Numbered from the stretch's first letter, positions 17,526-26,577 are shown. The stretch is DNA of 44,097 bases from an uncultured Rhodospirillales bacterium (GCA_903927465.1 CAIYMY010000162.1:1-44097), one strand, 5' to 3'. A program made the numbers and translations. Notes: generated by a model from the sequence alone, not told the origin.

Positions 17526-17602
17526 GCTCTTGCCGTTTGCGCCAAAACCGGCTCCCATCATCGCACGCGGTGCGTCCGCGTCCACCCCCGGGAGCTTCCC
17601 TC

Positions 17603-18514
17603 ATGGCCCGTGAGCCTTTTCGCGGCACCTACACGGTGCTGATCACGCCCTTTACCGCCGATGGCACGGCGGTGGATTACAAGGCGCTGGAACGCCTGGT
17701 GGAATACCAGATCACCGAAGGGGTGAGGGGCCTTATCCCGCTGGGCTCCACCGGCGAATTCCTCTCGGTTTCGCGCGAAGAACGCCAGGGCATTGTCGAG
17801 ACCGTGATCCGCGCCGCGTGTGGCCGCGTGCCGGTCCTGATCGGCACGGGGGCGGAAGATACGCGCGAAGTGGTGGCGCTTTCACGGGAAGCGGAGTCTC
17901 AGGGCGCAGATGGTGTCATGATCATCCCGCCCTTCTATTCCGTGCCGACGGAAGATGAGCTGTTTCACCATTACAAAACCGTCGCGGATGCGATTGGCAT
18001 TCCGATCATGGTCTATAACAACCCAGCTACATCCAATGTGGATATGCTGCCGGCGACACTCGCCCGGATTTCAACCATCCCGAATTGCCGCTACGTCAAG
18101 GAAAGCACGCTGGAAGTGACGCGTGTGCGCGACATCATCGCCCTTTGCGGTGACCGGATGGAGGTTTTTGCGGGCGTGCTGGGCTATGAAAGTGCCTGGC
18201 TTGGCGCCATTGGCTGGGTGGCGGTGTGCAGCAATTTGGCGCCGCGGCTTTCTTCGGAAATGTTCGATGCGGCGGCGTTTGAGGCGGATCGGCCCAAGGC
18301 GCTTGGCTTGTACAAACAATTGGCGCCCTTGCTGCCTTGGGTGGGTGGGCCGCGTTATGTTTCCGGCACCAAGGCGGGCTTCAAGCTGATGGGCATGGAT
18401 ATGGGCCCGCCCCGTCCGCCGCGCCTGCCTTTGCCTGCGCAGGATGTGCCGGCCTTGGCGCAGGTATTGCAGGGCATTGGATTGATGAATCGCGCCGCCA
18501 ATGCGGCCGAATAG
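17603..18514 (+). CDS. DHDPS/NAL-family lyase or deaminase, canonical active site
   Basis: 303 residues, a TIM barrel of the class I aldolase DapA family. Active-site marks are intact: PLGSTGEF (residues 46-53), Tyr138 in VYNNP and the Schiff-base Lys166 in YVKES. Relatives include dihydrodipicolinate synthase, N-acetylneuraminate lyase and pyrroline-4-hydroxy-2-carboxylate deaminase. Being divergent from the fused dehydrogenase and upstream of amino-acid transport genes favours a catabolic deaminase/lyase role, like HypD in hydroxyproline degradation, over lysine synthesis. That assignment is by context only. The start ATG at 17603 was chosen because family homology begins there. Confidence 0.88.
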   Translation: MAREPFRGTYTVLITPFTADGTAVDYKALERLVEYQITEGVRGLIPLGSTGEFLSVSREERQGIVETVIRAACGRVPVLIGTGAEDTREVVALSREAESQGADGVMIIPPFYSVPTEDELFHHYKTVADAIGIPIMVYNNPATSNVDMLPATLARISTIPNCRYVKESTLEVTRVRDIIALCGDRMEVFAGVLGYESAWLGAIGWVAVCSNLAPRLSSEMFDAAAFEADRPKALGLYKQLAPLLPWVGGPRYVSGTKAGFKLMGMDMGPPRPPRLPLPAQDVPALAQVLQGIGLMNRAANAAE

Positions 18515-18537
18515 AATTTAGAGGGAGGATTGCATCC

Positions 18538-19362
18538 ATGGATCGTCGCCATTTTCTTGCCGCTGGGGCTTCGCTGCTTGCGGCGCCCGCCTTGGCCCAG
18601 GCACCAGCCTGCACGCAAACCGTACCCAATGCGGAATTGGTGAAGCCCGGCACGCTGACGCTTTCGGTCAACCCCACCTTACCGCCCATGCAATTTGTCG
18701 ATGGCCAGGGCGTGTTGCGCGGCATGCGGGTGGATCTGGGCAATGAAATTGCGCGCCGACTTTGCCTGACGGCTGAGCATGTGCGCATTGAATTTGCAGC
18801 CATGATTCCGGGTATGGCGGCACGCCGCTGGGATATGATCAATACCGGCATGTTCTATACGGAAGAACGCCAGAAGCTAATGTGGCTGGTGCGCTATGAA
18901 CAGCAAGCCATCAGCGTTTCCGTGGCGCGCGGCAATCCCCGCAATATCACCAAGCTGGAAGATCTGGCTGGGCTGCGCGTGGGTGTGGAACAGGGTGGTT
19001 TTGAATTCCGCCGCACCACGGATATGTCAAATGACCTGGCCGGCAAAGGGCTGCGGCCGCTGACGATCCGCGCCTTTGATAATTTCGCTGTATCTTTCCA
19101 GGCGCTGCGCGCCGGGCAGCTTGATGCCGCGATTTCCATCGATAGTACGGGCAAGGAATATGATGATCGCGGTGAATTCACCCGCGCGATTTCCGGGCTT
19201 TACGGCACGCCGATCAATTTCGGTTTCCGTTCGCGCGTACTGGCCCAGGCGGTGGCGGATGCGCTGACGGCGATGAAGGCGGATGGGTCCTTCCAGGCGC
19301 TGCTCGATAAATTTGGCGTCACCGCCTATAACGGCCCCTTCGAAGTGGTGGGACCGTCCTGA
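18538..19362 (+). CDS. Amino-acid ABC importer binding protein (SBP_bac_3)
   Basis: 274 residues with a clear Shine-Dalgarno (GAGGGAGG). The signal peptide is MDRRHFLAAGASLLAAPALAQ-like with cleavage near residue 20 and a weak twin-arginine look. The mature part has 'LTLSVNPTLPPMQFVDGQG' and the typical two-lobed periplasmic fold length. Its N-terminal region resembles the two other binding proteins in this window ('NPTLPP' shared by all three). Only one permease gene and no ATPase follow, so it may borrow the ATPase at 25763-26509. Confidence 0.87.
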   Translation: MDRRHFLAAGASLLAAPALAQAPACTQTVPNAELVKPGTLTLSVNPTLPPMQFVDGQGVLRGMRVDLGNEIARRLCLTAEHVRIEFAAMIPGMAARRWDMINTGMFYTEERQKLMWLVRYEQQAISVSVARGNPRNITKLEDLAGLRVGVEQGGFEFRRTTDMSNDLAGKGLRPLTIRAFDNFAVSFQALRAGQLDAAISIDSTGKEYDDRGEFTRAISGLYGTPINFGFRSRVLAQAVADALTAMKADGSFQALLDKFGVTAYNGPFEVVGPS

Positions 19363-19395
19363 TCCACTTATTTTCTGAAGCCGCAGCGCTTGCCG

Positions 19396-19421
19396 GGTTG
19401 GATGTGACACAGCATCCAGCC
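19396..19421 (+). promoter_or_regulatory. Intercistronic hairpin between binding protein and permease
   Basis: GGTTGGATG (19396-19404) pairs with CATCCAGCC (19413-19421), one G-U pair, loop 8 nt, in the 96-bp gap. There is no T-run. Such hairpins often protect the upstream binding-protein mRNA and lower permease output; this role is inferred. Confidence 0.35.
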
Positions 19422-19458
19422 TTGCCGCGCCGTTTGGCTCAATAGGTCCGCTAAAGCC

Positions 19459-20148
19459 ATGCAAATCTGGCGCTGGGATGGGTTTTTCGATTCCCTCCTC
19501 AATCCGTATTTGCTTGAAGGCGCGATCATTTCGATCTGCCTGACTATCGGATCGCTTGTGATCGGCTTACTGATCGGCATTGGCATCGCCTTAATGCGGC
19601 TTTCCGGCAAGCGGGCATTGTCTTCCATCGCCGCTTTCTATTGCTGGTTCTTTCGCGGCACGCCGCTGCTGGTGCAATTGCTGATCATCTATACGGGCCT
19701 ACCGCTGATTGGACTGCGCTTCGATGTTTGGGAAGCCGCATTGGTCGGCATTTCACTGAATGAAGGCGCCTATTTGAGTGAGATTGTGCGCGCGGGAATT
19801 CTTTCTGTTGCCAAAGGGCAGCGGGAAGCCGCCGGGGCACTGGGGCTGCATCGGGTGCAAGTCTTCCGCCTGGTGGTCTGGCCGCAGGCTTTGCGGGTGA
19901 TTATTCCGCCCTTGGGCAATTCGGTGAATGGCTTACTTAAGACCACATCAGTGGCGAGTGTCATCAGCGTTGATGAATTGCTGCGCCGGACCCAATTGCT
20001 CATTCAGGAACGCTTCCTGGTGCTGGAACTTTTCCTGGTGGCGGCGCTTTATTATTTGCTGATGACGACGGCCTGGGATTTTGTGCAAAGACGCCTGGAG
20101 AAGCGCTATGGCCGCGGCTACGGGACAGAGGCGGCAGATCGGCGTTGA
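19459..20148 (+). CDS. Amino-acid ABC importer permease (HisM/GlnP type)
   Basis: 229 residues with about five membrane helices. The entry motif 'FRGTPLLVQLLIIYTGLP' and the EAA loop 'GQREAAGALGLHRVQVFRLV' near residue 120 are diagnostic of polar amino-acid permeases. It stands alone, whereas the two importers further right each have two permeases. This one may act as a homodimer. It belongs with the binding protein 96 bp upstream. Confidence 0.88.
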   Translation: MQIWRWDGFFDSLLNPYLLEGAIISICLTIGSLVIGLLIGIGIALMRLSGKRALSSIAAFYCWFFRGTPLLVQLLIIYTGLPLIGLRFDVWEAALVGISLNEGAYLSEIVRAGILSVAKGQREAAGALGLHRVQVFRLVVWPQALRVIIPPLGNSVNGLLKTTSVASVISVDELLRRTQLLIQERFLVLELFLVAALYYLLMTTAWDFVQRRLEKRYGRGYGTEAADRR

Positions 20149-20211
20149 AAGCTGCTCAAGACCAAATGGGCTATGTGGCTCAGTCAATTTGAAGCTCAGG
20201 GGAGATAGGCA

Positions 20212-21195
20212 ATGCGTTTGGGACGTCGTTCATTCGCTGCCAGTGCTTTGGCGCTGCCGGGATTGCTGAAGGCCTCGCGTGCTGGGGCTCAATCAGCTTG
20301 GCCCAATCGGCCGATACGGTTGGTGGTGCCTTATCCGCCTGGCGGTGCCAGTGATATTTCAGGGCGCTTGCAGGCCGAAGTTTTGCAGAAGGCGCTGGGC
20401 AGCCCAGTAGTGGTGGATAATCGCAGCGGTGCTGGCGGTACCGTTGGCACCGCCCATGTCGCGCAATCCGCACCTGATGGCTATACGGTCATGATGGCGA
20501 GCCCATCTTCCCATCTTGGCGCGCCCTTACTGTTTCGCACGCCAGGCTATGAAGGCGTGGATGATTTCACCCATATCGCGACTTTCTCTATCGGTACCGC
20601 GATTGTCTGTGTTCATCCCGGCTTGCCGATACGCAGCATCCAAGAATTGATCGCCTATGCCAAGGCCAATCCGGGCAGGTTGAATTACGGATCAGCCGGG
20701 GCGGGGGGCGCCAATCATATGCTTGGTGTCTTGTTCATGCTGCGCACGGGTACGGAACTGACCCATGTTCCCTATCGTGGCGCAGCGCCAGCACTGGCTG
20801 ATCTGATTGCGGGCAATATCCAGGTGGTGTTTGACAGTTTCTCGGGCGTGATTGGCGCAGTGCGGGCGGGCCAGGTGCGCGCGCTTGGCATCACCAATCC
20901 AACTCGCTGGCCCTTAGCGCCTGAAATGCCGACGGTGCAGGAACAGGGTGTGGCGGATTACGATCTGCCTTCTTTCTCGGCCGTGATGGGACCGGCAGGT
21001 ATCCCTGCGGAAATTGTGCAGCGCATGAATACCGCGATCAATGAGGGCCTGAAGGACCCGGTGCTGGTTCAGCGCCTGGCCGCGAATGGCACTATTGCCT
21101 TCCCATCCTCGCCGCAGGAATTCCAGATCTTGATGCGTTCCCAACGCGATAAATGGAGGGAGCTGGTGCGGATTTCTGGCGTGCAACCTGAATGA
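20212..21195 (+). CDS. Bug/TctC-family tripartite tricarboxylate transporter binding protein (orphan)
   Basis: 327 residues after a good Shine-Dalgarno (GGGGAG). It has a signal peptide starting MRLGRRSF with Ala-rich cleavage region near residue 27. It then has the family block 'WPNRPIRLVVPYPPGGASD', 'GAGGTVGTAHVAQSAPDGYT' and 'PYRGAAPALADLIAGNIQ'. Bug proteins bind small carboxylates or amides in the periplasm. No TctA or TctB membrane gene is nearby, so it is an orphan, as most Bug genes are. It precedes an M20-like gene by 47 bp. Confidence 0.92.
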   Translation: MRLGRRSFAASALALPGLLKASRAGAQSAWPNRPIRLVVPYPPGGASDISGRLQAEVLQKALGSPVVVDNRSGAGGTVGTAHVAQSAPDGYTVMMASPSSHLGAPLLFRTPGYEGVDDFTHIATFSIGTAIVCVHPGLPIRSIQELIAYAKANPGRLNYGSAGAGGANHMLGVLFMLRTGTELTHVPYRGAAPALADLIAGNIQVVFDSFSGVIGAVRAGQVRALGITNPTRWPLAPEMPTVQEQGVADYDLPSFSAVMGPAGIPAEIVQRMNTAINEGLKDPVLVQRLAANGTIAFPSSPQEFQILMRSQRDKWRELVRISGVQPE

Positions 21196-21242
21196 GATAT
21201 GCACTGCGCGCGGCGTCATGATTTGGGATGGGGGAGTATGGC

Positions 21243-22547
21243 ATGAATGAAGTTTCCGAACGGATCATCACCGCGGCAGAAGCGCGCCGGGCGGAAAGCA
21301 TTGCCTTTCTGCGCAAGCTGATCGCCTTGCAGCGCCAAGGTGAAGCGGCGGTGCAGCAATGTTTCGCTGATCATCTGCGCGATACTGGCTGCCAGGTGGA
21401 AGCGCTTTCCTATGTGCCATCCGATGTAAAGATGCGCCATGAATTCGCCGAAGGCGAGGCGATGGCACGTGAGGAACGCGCCAGCATCATCGCGCGTCTT
21501 GCCGGTGCGGGCGGCGGGCCGAGCCTGATTTTCTTCGGCCATCCTGATGGTGAACCGCTCAAGAATACCGAAACCTGGCAGCATGATCCCTTCGCGGGCG
21601 ACATCACTGATGGGCGCATCCATGGCTGGGGTGTGGCGGATGATCTTGCCGGCATCGCGATTATGGCTGAGGCAATCAAGGTCATTCGCGCGGCGGGTTT
21701 GCGGCCCAAGGGTGATATCATCGTGACAAGCACGCCATCCAAACGCCATGCGCGCGGTGTCGCGGCGGCGATGCAGCATGGCTATGTCGCAGATGCAGCG
21801 ATTTACGTGCATCCGGCGGAAAGCGGTGTCGGCATGCAGGAAATCAAGGCGATTTGCAGCGGGCAATTATATTTCCGTGTGACCGTTGCGGGACGCGGGC
21901 CTGACACGAAGGAACCCGGGCATACTGCCTTTGCTCATCTTGCCGTGAATGCTTTGGACAAGGCGATGCTGGTGAAGGCGGCGCTTGATGCGCTTGACCA
22001 GGCGCGCGGGACGCGCGTGCATCATCCCGGCATTGAAAGCGTTGTCGGGCGCGCCACCAATATCATGGTTTCTCATATCGCCTGCGGGGATCCCGCGCGT
22101 TTCAGCCGCATTCCCACAAGCTGCGTACTGGGCGGCGCCGTTTCCTTCCCACCAGGAGAGGAGATGGAAAAGGTGCAAAAGGAAATTACCGATTGCATTG
22201 CGGCTTCCGCGCAACAAGACGCTTGGATAAAAGACCATCCGCCCAAACTTGAATGGCTTTCCGGCGTCACGGGCGCGGAATTGCCCGCGGAGTCGCTACT
22301 TTTTGGCGCGGTAAGTGCAGCGGTCTCCCGCGTGACGGGGCTCTCACCCTTTGTGAATGCCATGCATACATCATCTGATATTCGCGTGCCGATGGTGCAG
22401 AAGGGTATCCCGACCGTCGGCTTCGGGCCGCTTTGCGGTGATTTGACCCAGAATGGCGGGCATGACGAATGGGTTGATGTGGAGGATTATCTCCGCGCCA
22501 TCAAGGTTGCGGCCGATAGCGCGTTAAGATGGTGTGGGTCGGCCTGA
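21243..22547 (+). CDS. M20-like metallopeptidase homologue lacking the Glu-Glu motif
   Basis: 434 residues from the ATG at 21243, preceded by GGGGAG; an ATG at 21228 would add five residues. N-terminal zinc motifs remain: GHPD (H100, D102) and WGVADD (D133/D134). The segment where M20 enzymes carry the catalytic and zinc-binding Glu pair reads TPSKRHARG (164-172). A late 'NAMHTSSD' and 'GGHDEW' retain His/Asp candidates. It could be an inactive or altered amidohydrolase, or use a different base. It is the last gene of the plus-strand group that starts with the DHDPS-family lyase. Confidence 0.8.
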   Translation: MNEVSERIITAAEARRAESIAFLRKLIALQRQGEAAVQQCFADHLRDTGCQVEALSYVPSDVKMRHEFAEGEAMAREERASIIARLAGAGGGPSLIFFGHPDGEPLKNTETWQHDPFAGDITDGRIHGWGVADDLAGIAIMAEAIKVIRAAGLRPKGDIIVTSTPSKRHARGVAAAMQHGYVADAAIYVHPAESGVGMQEIKAICSGQLYFRVTVAGRGPDTKEPGHTAFAHLAVNALDKAMLVKAALDALDQARGTRVHHPGIESVVGRATNIMVSHIACGDPARFSRIPTSCVLGGAVSFPPGEEMEKVQKEITDCIAASAQQDAWIKDHPPKLEWLSGVTGAELPAESLLFGAVSAAVSRVTGLSPFVNAMHTSSDIRVPMVQKGIPTVGFGPLCGDLTQNGGHDEWVDVEDYLRAIKVAADSALRWCGSA

Positions 22548-22601
22548 AAATCCTGCCCAATGTATTGCAGCCTTGCTGATCGGATCGTTGGAAACCAGGC
22601 G

Positions 22602-23519
22602 CTATGCCTGACTACCAACATTGAAGAGCTTGGCTGGATTCTCACCAATCATGCGACGGATCTCGGTTTCGCTGAAGCCCTCGCTCTCAACAAGCATGAG
22701 GTATTCGCGGAACGCCTCAACCGGCGGCGGCAGCAGATAAACGCCGGCGTCGGTTGACAGGATCGCTCGGTCTCCGGCGGCGCGGATGCGCGGTGTGAAA
22801 TCCTGAATAACGCTATTGGCGGCGATCTTGTGCTTTTCATCATCAACATGCGTCAGGCCAACCTGTGTTGCATGGGTCAGTACGAAAAAGGAAAACTCGG
22901 CATAAGCGCCGAGCGCTGTGATAGCAGCAATTTCCTCCGGCGCGTAGCGCGCGCAATGGGTGCGGATGCGCGCAACGCCGCGGCGCTTGGCTTCTTCCGT
23001 CAGCGCAACCGCCTCCCGCGCAGAGACGTGACCGCAGTCAAAAACTACATCCTTCGCGGCGCAGAGCTCCATGATGGCAGGTACGGGGTCGGGCACTTTG
23101 CCGCTTTCCGGCACAAAAAAAGTGGTCTCCAGGAAAGCTGGGCTGCGGCCTTCACGCATCGCTACATGGCGTGTGTGATGCGTGGGCAGGCTGACAAAGC
23201 GCGCACCAGTCCCGGGGCCATAGCCATAGCCGATGGCGGTTCGCGCTGCCTCAAGCGTCACGCCACCTGCAGTCGGCTGCATGATCAGGCCGCCAAATGC
23301 CTCAACACCCAGGTGACCAAGCTCATCATTCACCAGCGCAGCCAGGCCTGATGTATTCTGGAAATTGCACATGATGCCGATGGCGCGCATGCCGGCGGCC
23401 GCCGCTTGCCGTACCGCATCAAAGGCATTGACGGAGCGGCCCGAAAGATGCGGCGCGCAATGGATGTGGCAATCAATGGCATCCTTTAGAAGGTGCATCC
23501 CAGGAGGGGTGAAGGGCAT
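22602..23519 (-). CDS. DUF6282-type metal-dependent amidohydrolase-like protein
   Basis: 305 residues with an N-terminal DCHIHCAPH motif (HxH ligand pair of amidohydrolase TIM barrels), 'LPTHHTRH' around residue 115, 'DCGHVSARE' near 177 and 'LSTDAGVYLLPPP' near 255 for the final Asp. The length and motifs fit DUF6282, whose reactions are uncharacterised. It is the last gene of the importer operon (12 bp after the permease), which suggests it hydrolyses the imported compound. It faces the M20-like gene tail to tail. Confidence 0.78.
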   Translation of the reverse strand: MPFTPPGMHLLKDAIDCHIHCAPHLSGRSVNAFDAVRQAAAAGMRAIGIMCNFQNTSGLAALVNDELGHLGVEAFGGLIMQPTAGGVTLEAARTAIGYGYGPGTGARFVSLPTHHTRHVAMREGRSPAFLETTFFVPESGKVPDPVPAIMELCAAKDVVFDCGHVSAREAVALTEEAKRRGVARIRTHCARYAPEEIAAITALGAYAEFSFFVLTHATQVGLTHVDDEKHKIAANSVIQDFTPRIRAAGDRAILSTDAGVYLLPPPVEAFREYLMLVESEGFSETEIRRMIGENPAKLFNVGSQA

Positions 23520-23530
23520 AGCGGGCTTCC

Positions 23531-24220
23531 TTAGACTTTGGGGCGCCGACCAAGACGCGCTTCAAGATGTTCTCCGAAGCGTTTGGTTGGCCAGCAGATG
23601 AGGAAATAGACAATCAGGATGGTGCCGAAGCATAGCAAGGCAGAAAAGCCACGCGTGTTCAGAATTTTCGCGGCATAGGTCAATTCCATCACGCCGATCT
23701 GGCTTGCGATGGAGGTGGATTTGATGAAGCCCACAGCATACCCAAATAGCGGCGGTAACACCACGCGCCAGGATTGCGGAGCGACGACCCGCGTGAGGAC
23801 CTTCCAGCGGGAAAAATTCATCGCCTCTGCCGCGTCCCATTGCGGCGCCGGCACGGCTTCGATCCCGGCGCGTGCAATTTCAGCCGCGAAGGCGGCTGCC
23901 GAGAGCACTACAGTGACAAGTGCTATGGTAAAAAGTGAGGCCTGCGCACCGGAAAGCTGGAAGGCAAAAAAGATGCACATCAGCTTCACAAGGAAGGGGA
24001 TGCGGCGAAACACTTCGACATAGGCGGTGGCCAGCAGGCGTATCGGCGCAATACCGTTAAGCCTGGGATGGCGCCCAATGGCCAGGGAAAAGCCGATGGC
24101 GAAGCCGAAGGCCGCACCAAGGTAAGAAAGCAGCAGCGTATTCAATAGCGCCTGGCCCAGGAACATCAGGTTCCAGATACCGAAGAAGCGTGGCGCATCT
24201 TCAAGAAGCTGTTCCCACAT
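23531..24220 (-). CDS. Amino-acid ABC importer permease, importer A
   Basis: 229 residues from the ATG at 24220 (the longer frame is a shadow of the other permease gene), four bases after that gene. About five helices with the EAA loop 'QWDAAEAMNFSRWKVLTRVV'. The N-terminus 'APRFFGIWNLMFLGQALLNT' is closely mirrored by the permease at 30295-31005, showing that importers A and B are paralogues. It works with the permease upstream and the ATPase at 25763-26509. Confidence 0.88.
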   Translation of the reverse strand: MWEQLLEDAPRFFGIWNLMFLGQALLNTLLLSYLGAAFGFAIGFSLAIGRHPRLNGIAPIRLLATAYVEVFRRIPFLVKLMCIFFAFQLSGAQASLFTIALVTVVLSAAAFAAEIARAGIEAVPAPQWDAAEAMNFSRWKVLTRVVAPQSWRVVLPPLFGYAVGFIKSTSIASQIGVMELTYAAKILNTRGFSALLCFGTILIVYFLICWPTKRFGEHLEARLGRRPKV

Positions 24221-24224
24221 GGCG

Positions 24225-24899
24225 TCAGAAGACCCGTGCCTTGACGCGAAACAGCCATCGGCCAAGCAGCGCAAGTGCCAGTGAACACGCCAAGGTCAGC
24301 ACCAGGTAAATGACCGCGACTATCGAGAAAACTTCAAGTGAGCGGAAGGTCAGTGAATTGACGTTATAGGCGCGGCCCGTCAATTCCTCGACCGCGAAGA
24401 TTGCTGCGATGGAGGTTGTCATGACCTGGATGATGAATTGGTTTGACAGCGGCGGATAAAGCGCTTTGGCGATATGCGGCAGCACCACATACCAGACAAT
24501 TTGCGGCACCGAAAAACCCATGGCGGTTGCAGCGTCAATTTCCTCACGGCGCAAGGATTGGAAGCCGGCGCGCTGAATTTCGGTTAGATAGGCGCCAGCA
24601 TTAAGCGACATGCCAATCGCGACTGCCGCATAGGGCGAGAGCAAAATACCCGCATCGGGCAGCACGAAGAAGATGAAGAATATCTGGACCAGCAGGGGCG
24701 TGTTGATGAAAAAGGTCACATAGCCCTGCACCGCAAGCCGCGCGGGACGCGGCCCGAAATGCAGGATCGAGGCATTGGTCAGCCCAATGGCCCAGCCAAC
24801 CATGAAGGAAATCACTGCGAGTTCAAGCGTAAGGATGGCGCCGCCCAGCAGATAGGGAATATGGCCGGCGACTTGGGAGTAGATGAGGTTGTAATTCAC
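24225..24899 (-). CDS. Amino-acid ABC importer permease, importer A
   Basis: 224 residues. It starts near 'YLLGGAILTLELAVISF', has 'FFINTPLLVQIFFIFFVLPD' at the family entry motif and the EAA loop 'EEIDAATAMGFSVPQ'. The C-terminal 'LLGRWLFRVKARVF' is almost identical to that of the permease at 31009-31677. Seven bases separate it from the binding-protein gene upstream. Confidence 0.9.
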   Translation of the reverse strand: MNYNLIYSQVAGHIPYLLGGAILTLELAVISFMVGWAIGLTNASILHFGPRPARLAVQGYVTFFINTPLLVQIFFIFFVLPDAGILLSPYAAVAIGMSLNAGAYLTEIQRAGFQSLRREEIDAATAMGFSVPQIVWYVVLPHIAKALYPPLSNQFIIQVMTTSIAAIFAVEELTGRAYNVNSLTFRSLEVFSIVAVIYLVLTLACSLALALLGRWLFRVKARVF

Positions 24900-24906
24900 A
24901 CGCCGG

Positions 24907-25731
24907 TCAGAAGAAGGGGCTTACGGGCACTTTGGTAAACATCGGCCCGTCGAACCATTTTTCCCATACTGCTTCGATCGTACCGTCGGTATGCAGTTCA
25001 TAAAGGGCGATGTTCAGCCAATTACGCAGCGAATGATTGTTTTTGGCGACACCAAGACAGGAATAGGTCACGCCAAAGGCGGGTACGGCTGTCACTTCCC
25101 ACTGCACTTGCCGGAAGGGACGCAGCGAAAAGCGGACAGAATCGATGCCATCGAAGGAAGCCTGCGCCCGGCCCTGCGCCATGGCGCGATTGCGGTCTGG
25201 GTAATTGTCCAGCAGCAGCACCCGTGCATTTGGGATCGCGCGTTGAATATAAGGAATGGCAGTTGTGCCGCGCACCTGAGCCAGGGTGACATCGGGATTG
25301 TTCAGCGCTTCAATGCTGGTATGGCCGCGACCCTGAATGGCTACGATACCATAATTTTCGGAATGTACGGGCACGGTATAGTCAATCACCTTGGCCCTTT
25401 CGCTTGTGCGGCTCATTGCACCCATGACGAAATCTATCCGCCCGGATGCGACCATGGGGATCCGTTCTGGTGAACCCACAGCCTGCAGCGTCAGGCGTAC
25501 GCCAAGCTTTCGCGCGATAGCGGCAGCGATCTCGGGCTCGAAGCCATCGATCTCATTGCGTTCGTTGAATAGTGCGCGTGGTGGCAGTGTTGGGTTGACA
25601 CCAACGCGGAGTTCTCCGGCGCGCAGCACATCCTCAAGCGGGCGGGCAGAAGCGGTATTGGGCGTAAGCAGCGCGGCTGCGGCGGCTGCAGCGGCGGCAC
25701 CGCCCGCAAAAAGGGCCCGGCGATCAGTCAT
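24907..25731 (-). CDS. Amino-acid ABC importer binding protein, importer A
   Basis: 274 residues with a signal region beginning MTDRRALFAGG and a run of Ala, then 'RPLEDVL'. The mature protein has 'LRVGVNPTLPPRALFNERNE', 'IDGFEPEIAAAIARKLG' and 'RIDFVMGAMSRTSERAKVID', all classical for SBP_bac_3. It is clearly paralogous to the binding protein at 31679-32500. It sits 31 bp behind the ATPase gene in one operon. Confidence 0.9.
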   Translation of the reverse strand: MTDRRALFAGGAAAAAAAAALLTPNTASARPLEDVLRAGELRVGVNPTLPPRALFNERNEIDGFEPEIAAAIARKLGVRLTLQAVGSPERIPMVASGRIDFVMGAMSRTSERAKVIDYTVPVHSENYGIVAIQGRGHTSIEALNNPDVTLAQVRGTTAIPYIQRAIPNARVLLLDNYPDRNRAMAQGRAQASFDGIDSVRFSLRPFRQVQWEVTAVPAFGVTYSCLGVAKNNHSLRNWLNIALYELHTDGTIEAVWEKWFDGPMFTKVPVSPFF

Positions 25732-25762
25732 GTGCTCTTTCTCCCGTCCTGGCGCTGCGCCA

Positions 25763-26509
25763 TCAATGGCGCAGGATCCTTGATGTGAACTCCTTCAGGC
25801 GTGGGCTGCGCGGATGGTCTAATACCTCCGCCGGCGGACCTGTTTCGATTATTGATCCCTGATCGAGGAAGACAACGCGGCTTGCCACTTCCCGGATGAA
25901 GGCCATCTCATGGCTCACGATCAGCATGGTCATGCCGTCGCGTTGCAACGCGCGGATGGTGTCCAGCACCTCTCCCACCAATTCGGGATCGAGCGCGGCC
26001 GTTATCTCATCCAGCAAAAGAATATCTGGCTTCAGCGCCAAAGCCCGCGCGATGGCGACACGCTGCTGCTGCCCGCCGGAAAGCTCATCCGGATAGGCAT
26101 TCACCTTCTCAGTCAGGCCAACACGGTCAAGTAGCGCGCGCGCTTCATCCTCCACCACATTCTTGGCGCGTTTTTTCACCAGTGTGGGCGCGATGGCAAC
26201 ATTGCGCAGCGCCGTCATGTTCTGGAACAGATTATACTGCTGAAAGACGATGGCGAAGCGATCACGCGCGCCACGTAAGCTCGCGCGGCTTGTGTAATCC
26301 ACCAATTTGCCGTCCAGCGTCACTGTACCGGCGCGCGGCTTTAGCAGCCCAACCAACGTACGCAGAATGGTAGATTTGCCGGAACCGGATGGGCCGATCA
26401 GCCCAATCACCTCGCCGCGTTCCACATCAAGCGACACATCGCGCAGAACATCGGCCTTGCCGCCATAGGAAACTGTCAGCCCTTGAATGGACAGGAATGC
26501 CAAACCCAT
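25763..26509 (-). CDS. Amino-acid ABC importer ATPase (GlnQ/HisP type), the only one for three importers
   Basis: 248 residues. Walker A GPSGSGKST (39-47), Q-loop 'VFQQYNLFQN', signature SGGQQQR, Walker B 'ILLLDEITAALD' and H-loop 'IVSHEMAFIREVASRVVFLD' are all present. This is the usual length for the polar amino-acid class. It heads the importer A operon and is divergent from the 2Fe-2S gene. No other ATPase of this class lies in the window, although two further binding-protein/permease sets do. Confidence 0.93.
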   Translation of the reverse strand: MGLAFLSIQGLTVSYGGKADVLRDVSLDVERGEVIGLIGPSGSGKSTILRTLVGLLKPRAGTVTLDGKLVDYTSRASLRGARDRFAIVFQQYNLFQNMTALRNVAIAPTLVKKRAKNVVEDEARALLDRVGLTEKVNAYPDELSGGQQQRVAIARALALKPDILLLDEITAALDPELVGEVLDTIRALQRDGMTMLIVSHEMAFIREVASRVVFLDQGSIIETGPPAEVLDHPRSPRLKEFTSRILRH

Positions 26510-26534
26510 GCGCCCCGGTTCTTGTTACGCCCCC

Positions 26535-26564
26535 ATTCTCGGAGCTTTCCGCGCAGGGCGTCAA
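26535..26564 (-). promoter_or_regulatory. Candidate promoter for importer A operon
   Basis: On the minus strand TTGACG (26564-26559) is followed after 18 bp by GAGAAT (26540-26535), about 25 bp upstream of the ATPase ATG. The -10 match is partial. Confidence 0.3.
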
Positions 26565-26577
26565 GCCGATGCCGTAG

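Noticed and set aside
16164-17642. 492-residue open frame on the plus strand opposite the fused dehydrogenase
   Set aside because: Its composition (Arg, His, Gln, Ala rich) is a GC-driven antisense shadow, and no motif is recognisable. The minus-strand gene carries complete cofactor motifs.
17603-18514. Call as biosynthetic dihydrodipicolinate synthase (dapA)
   Set aside because: The active site would allow it, but the context is catabolic and transport-linked, so only a family-level name is justified.
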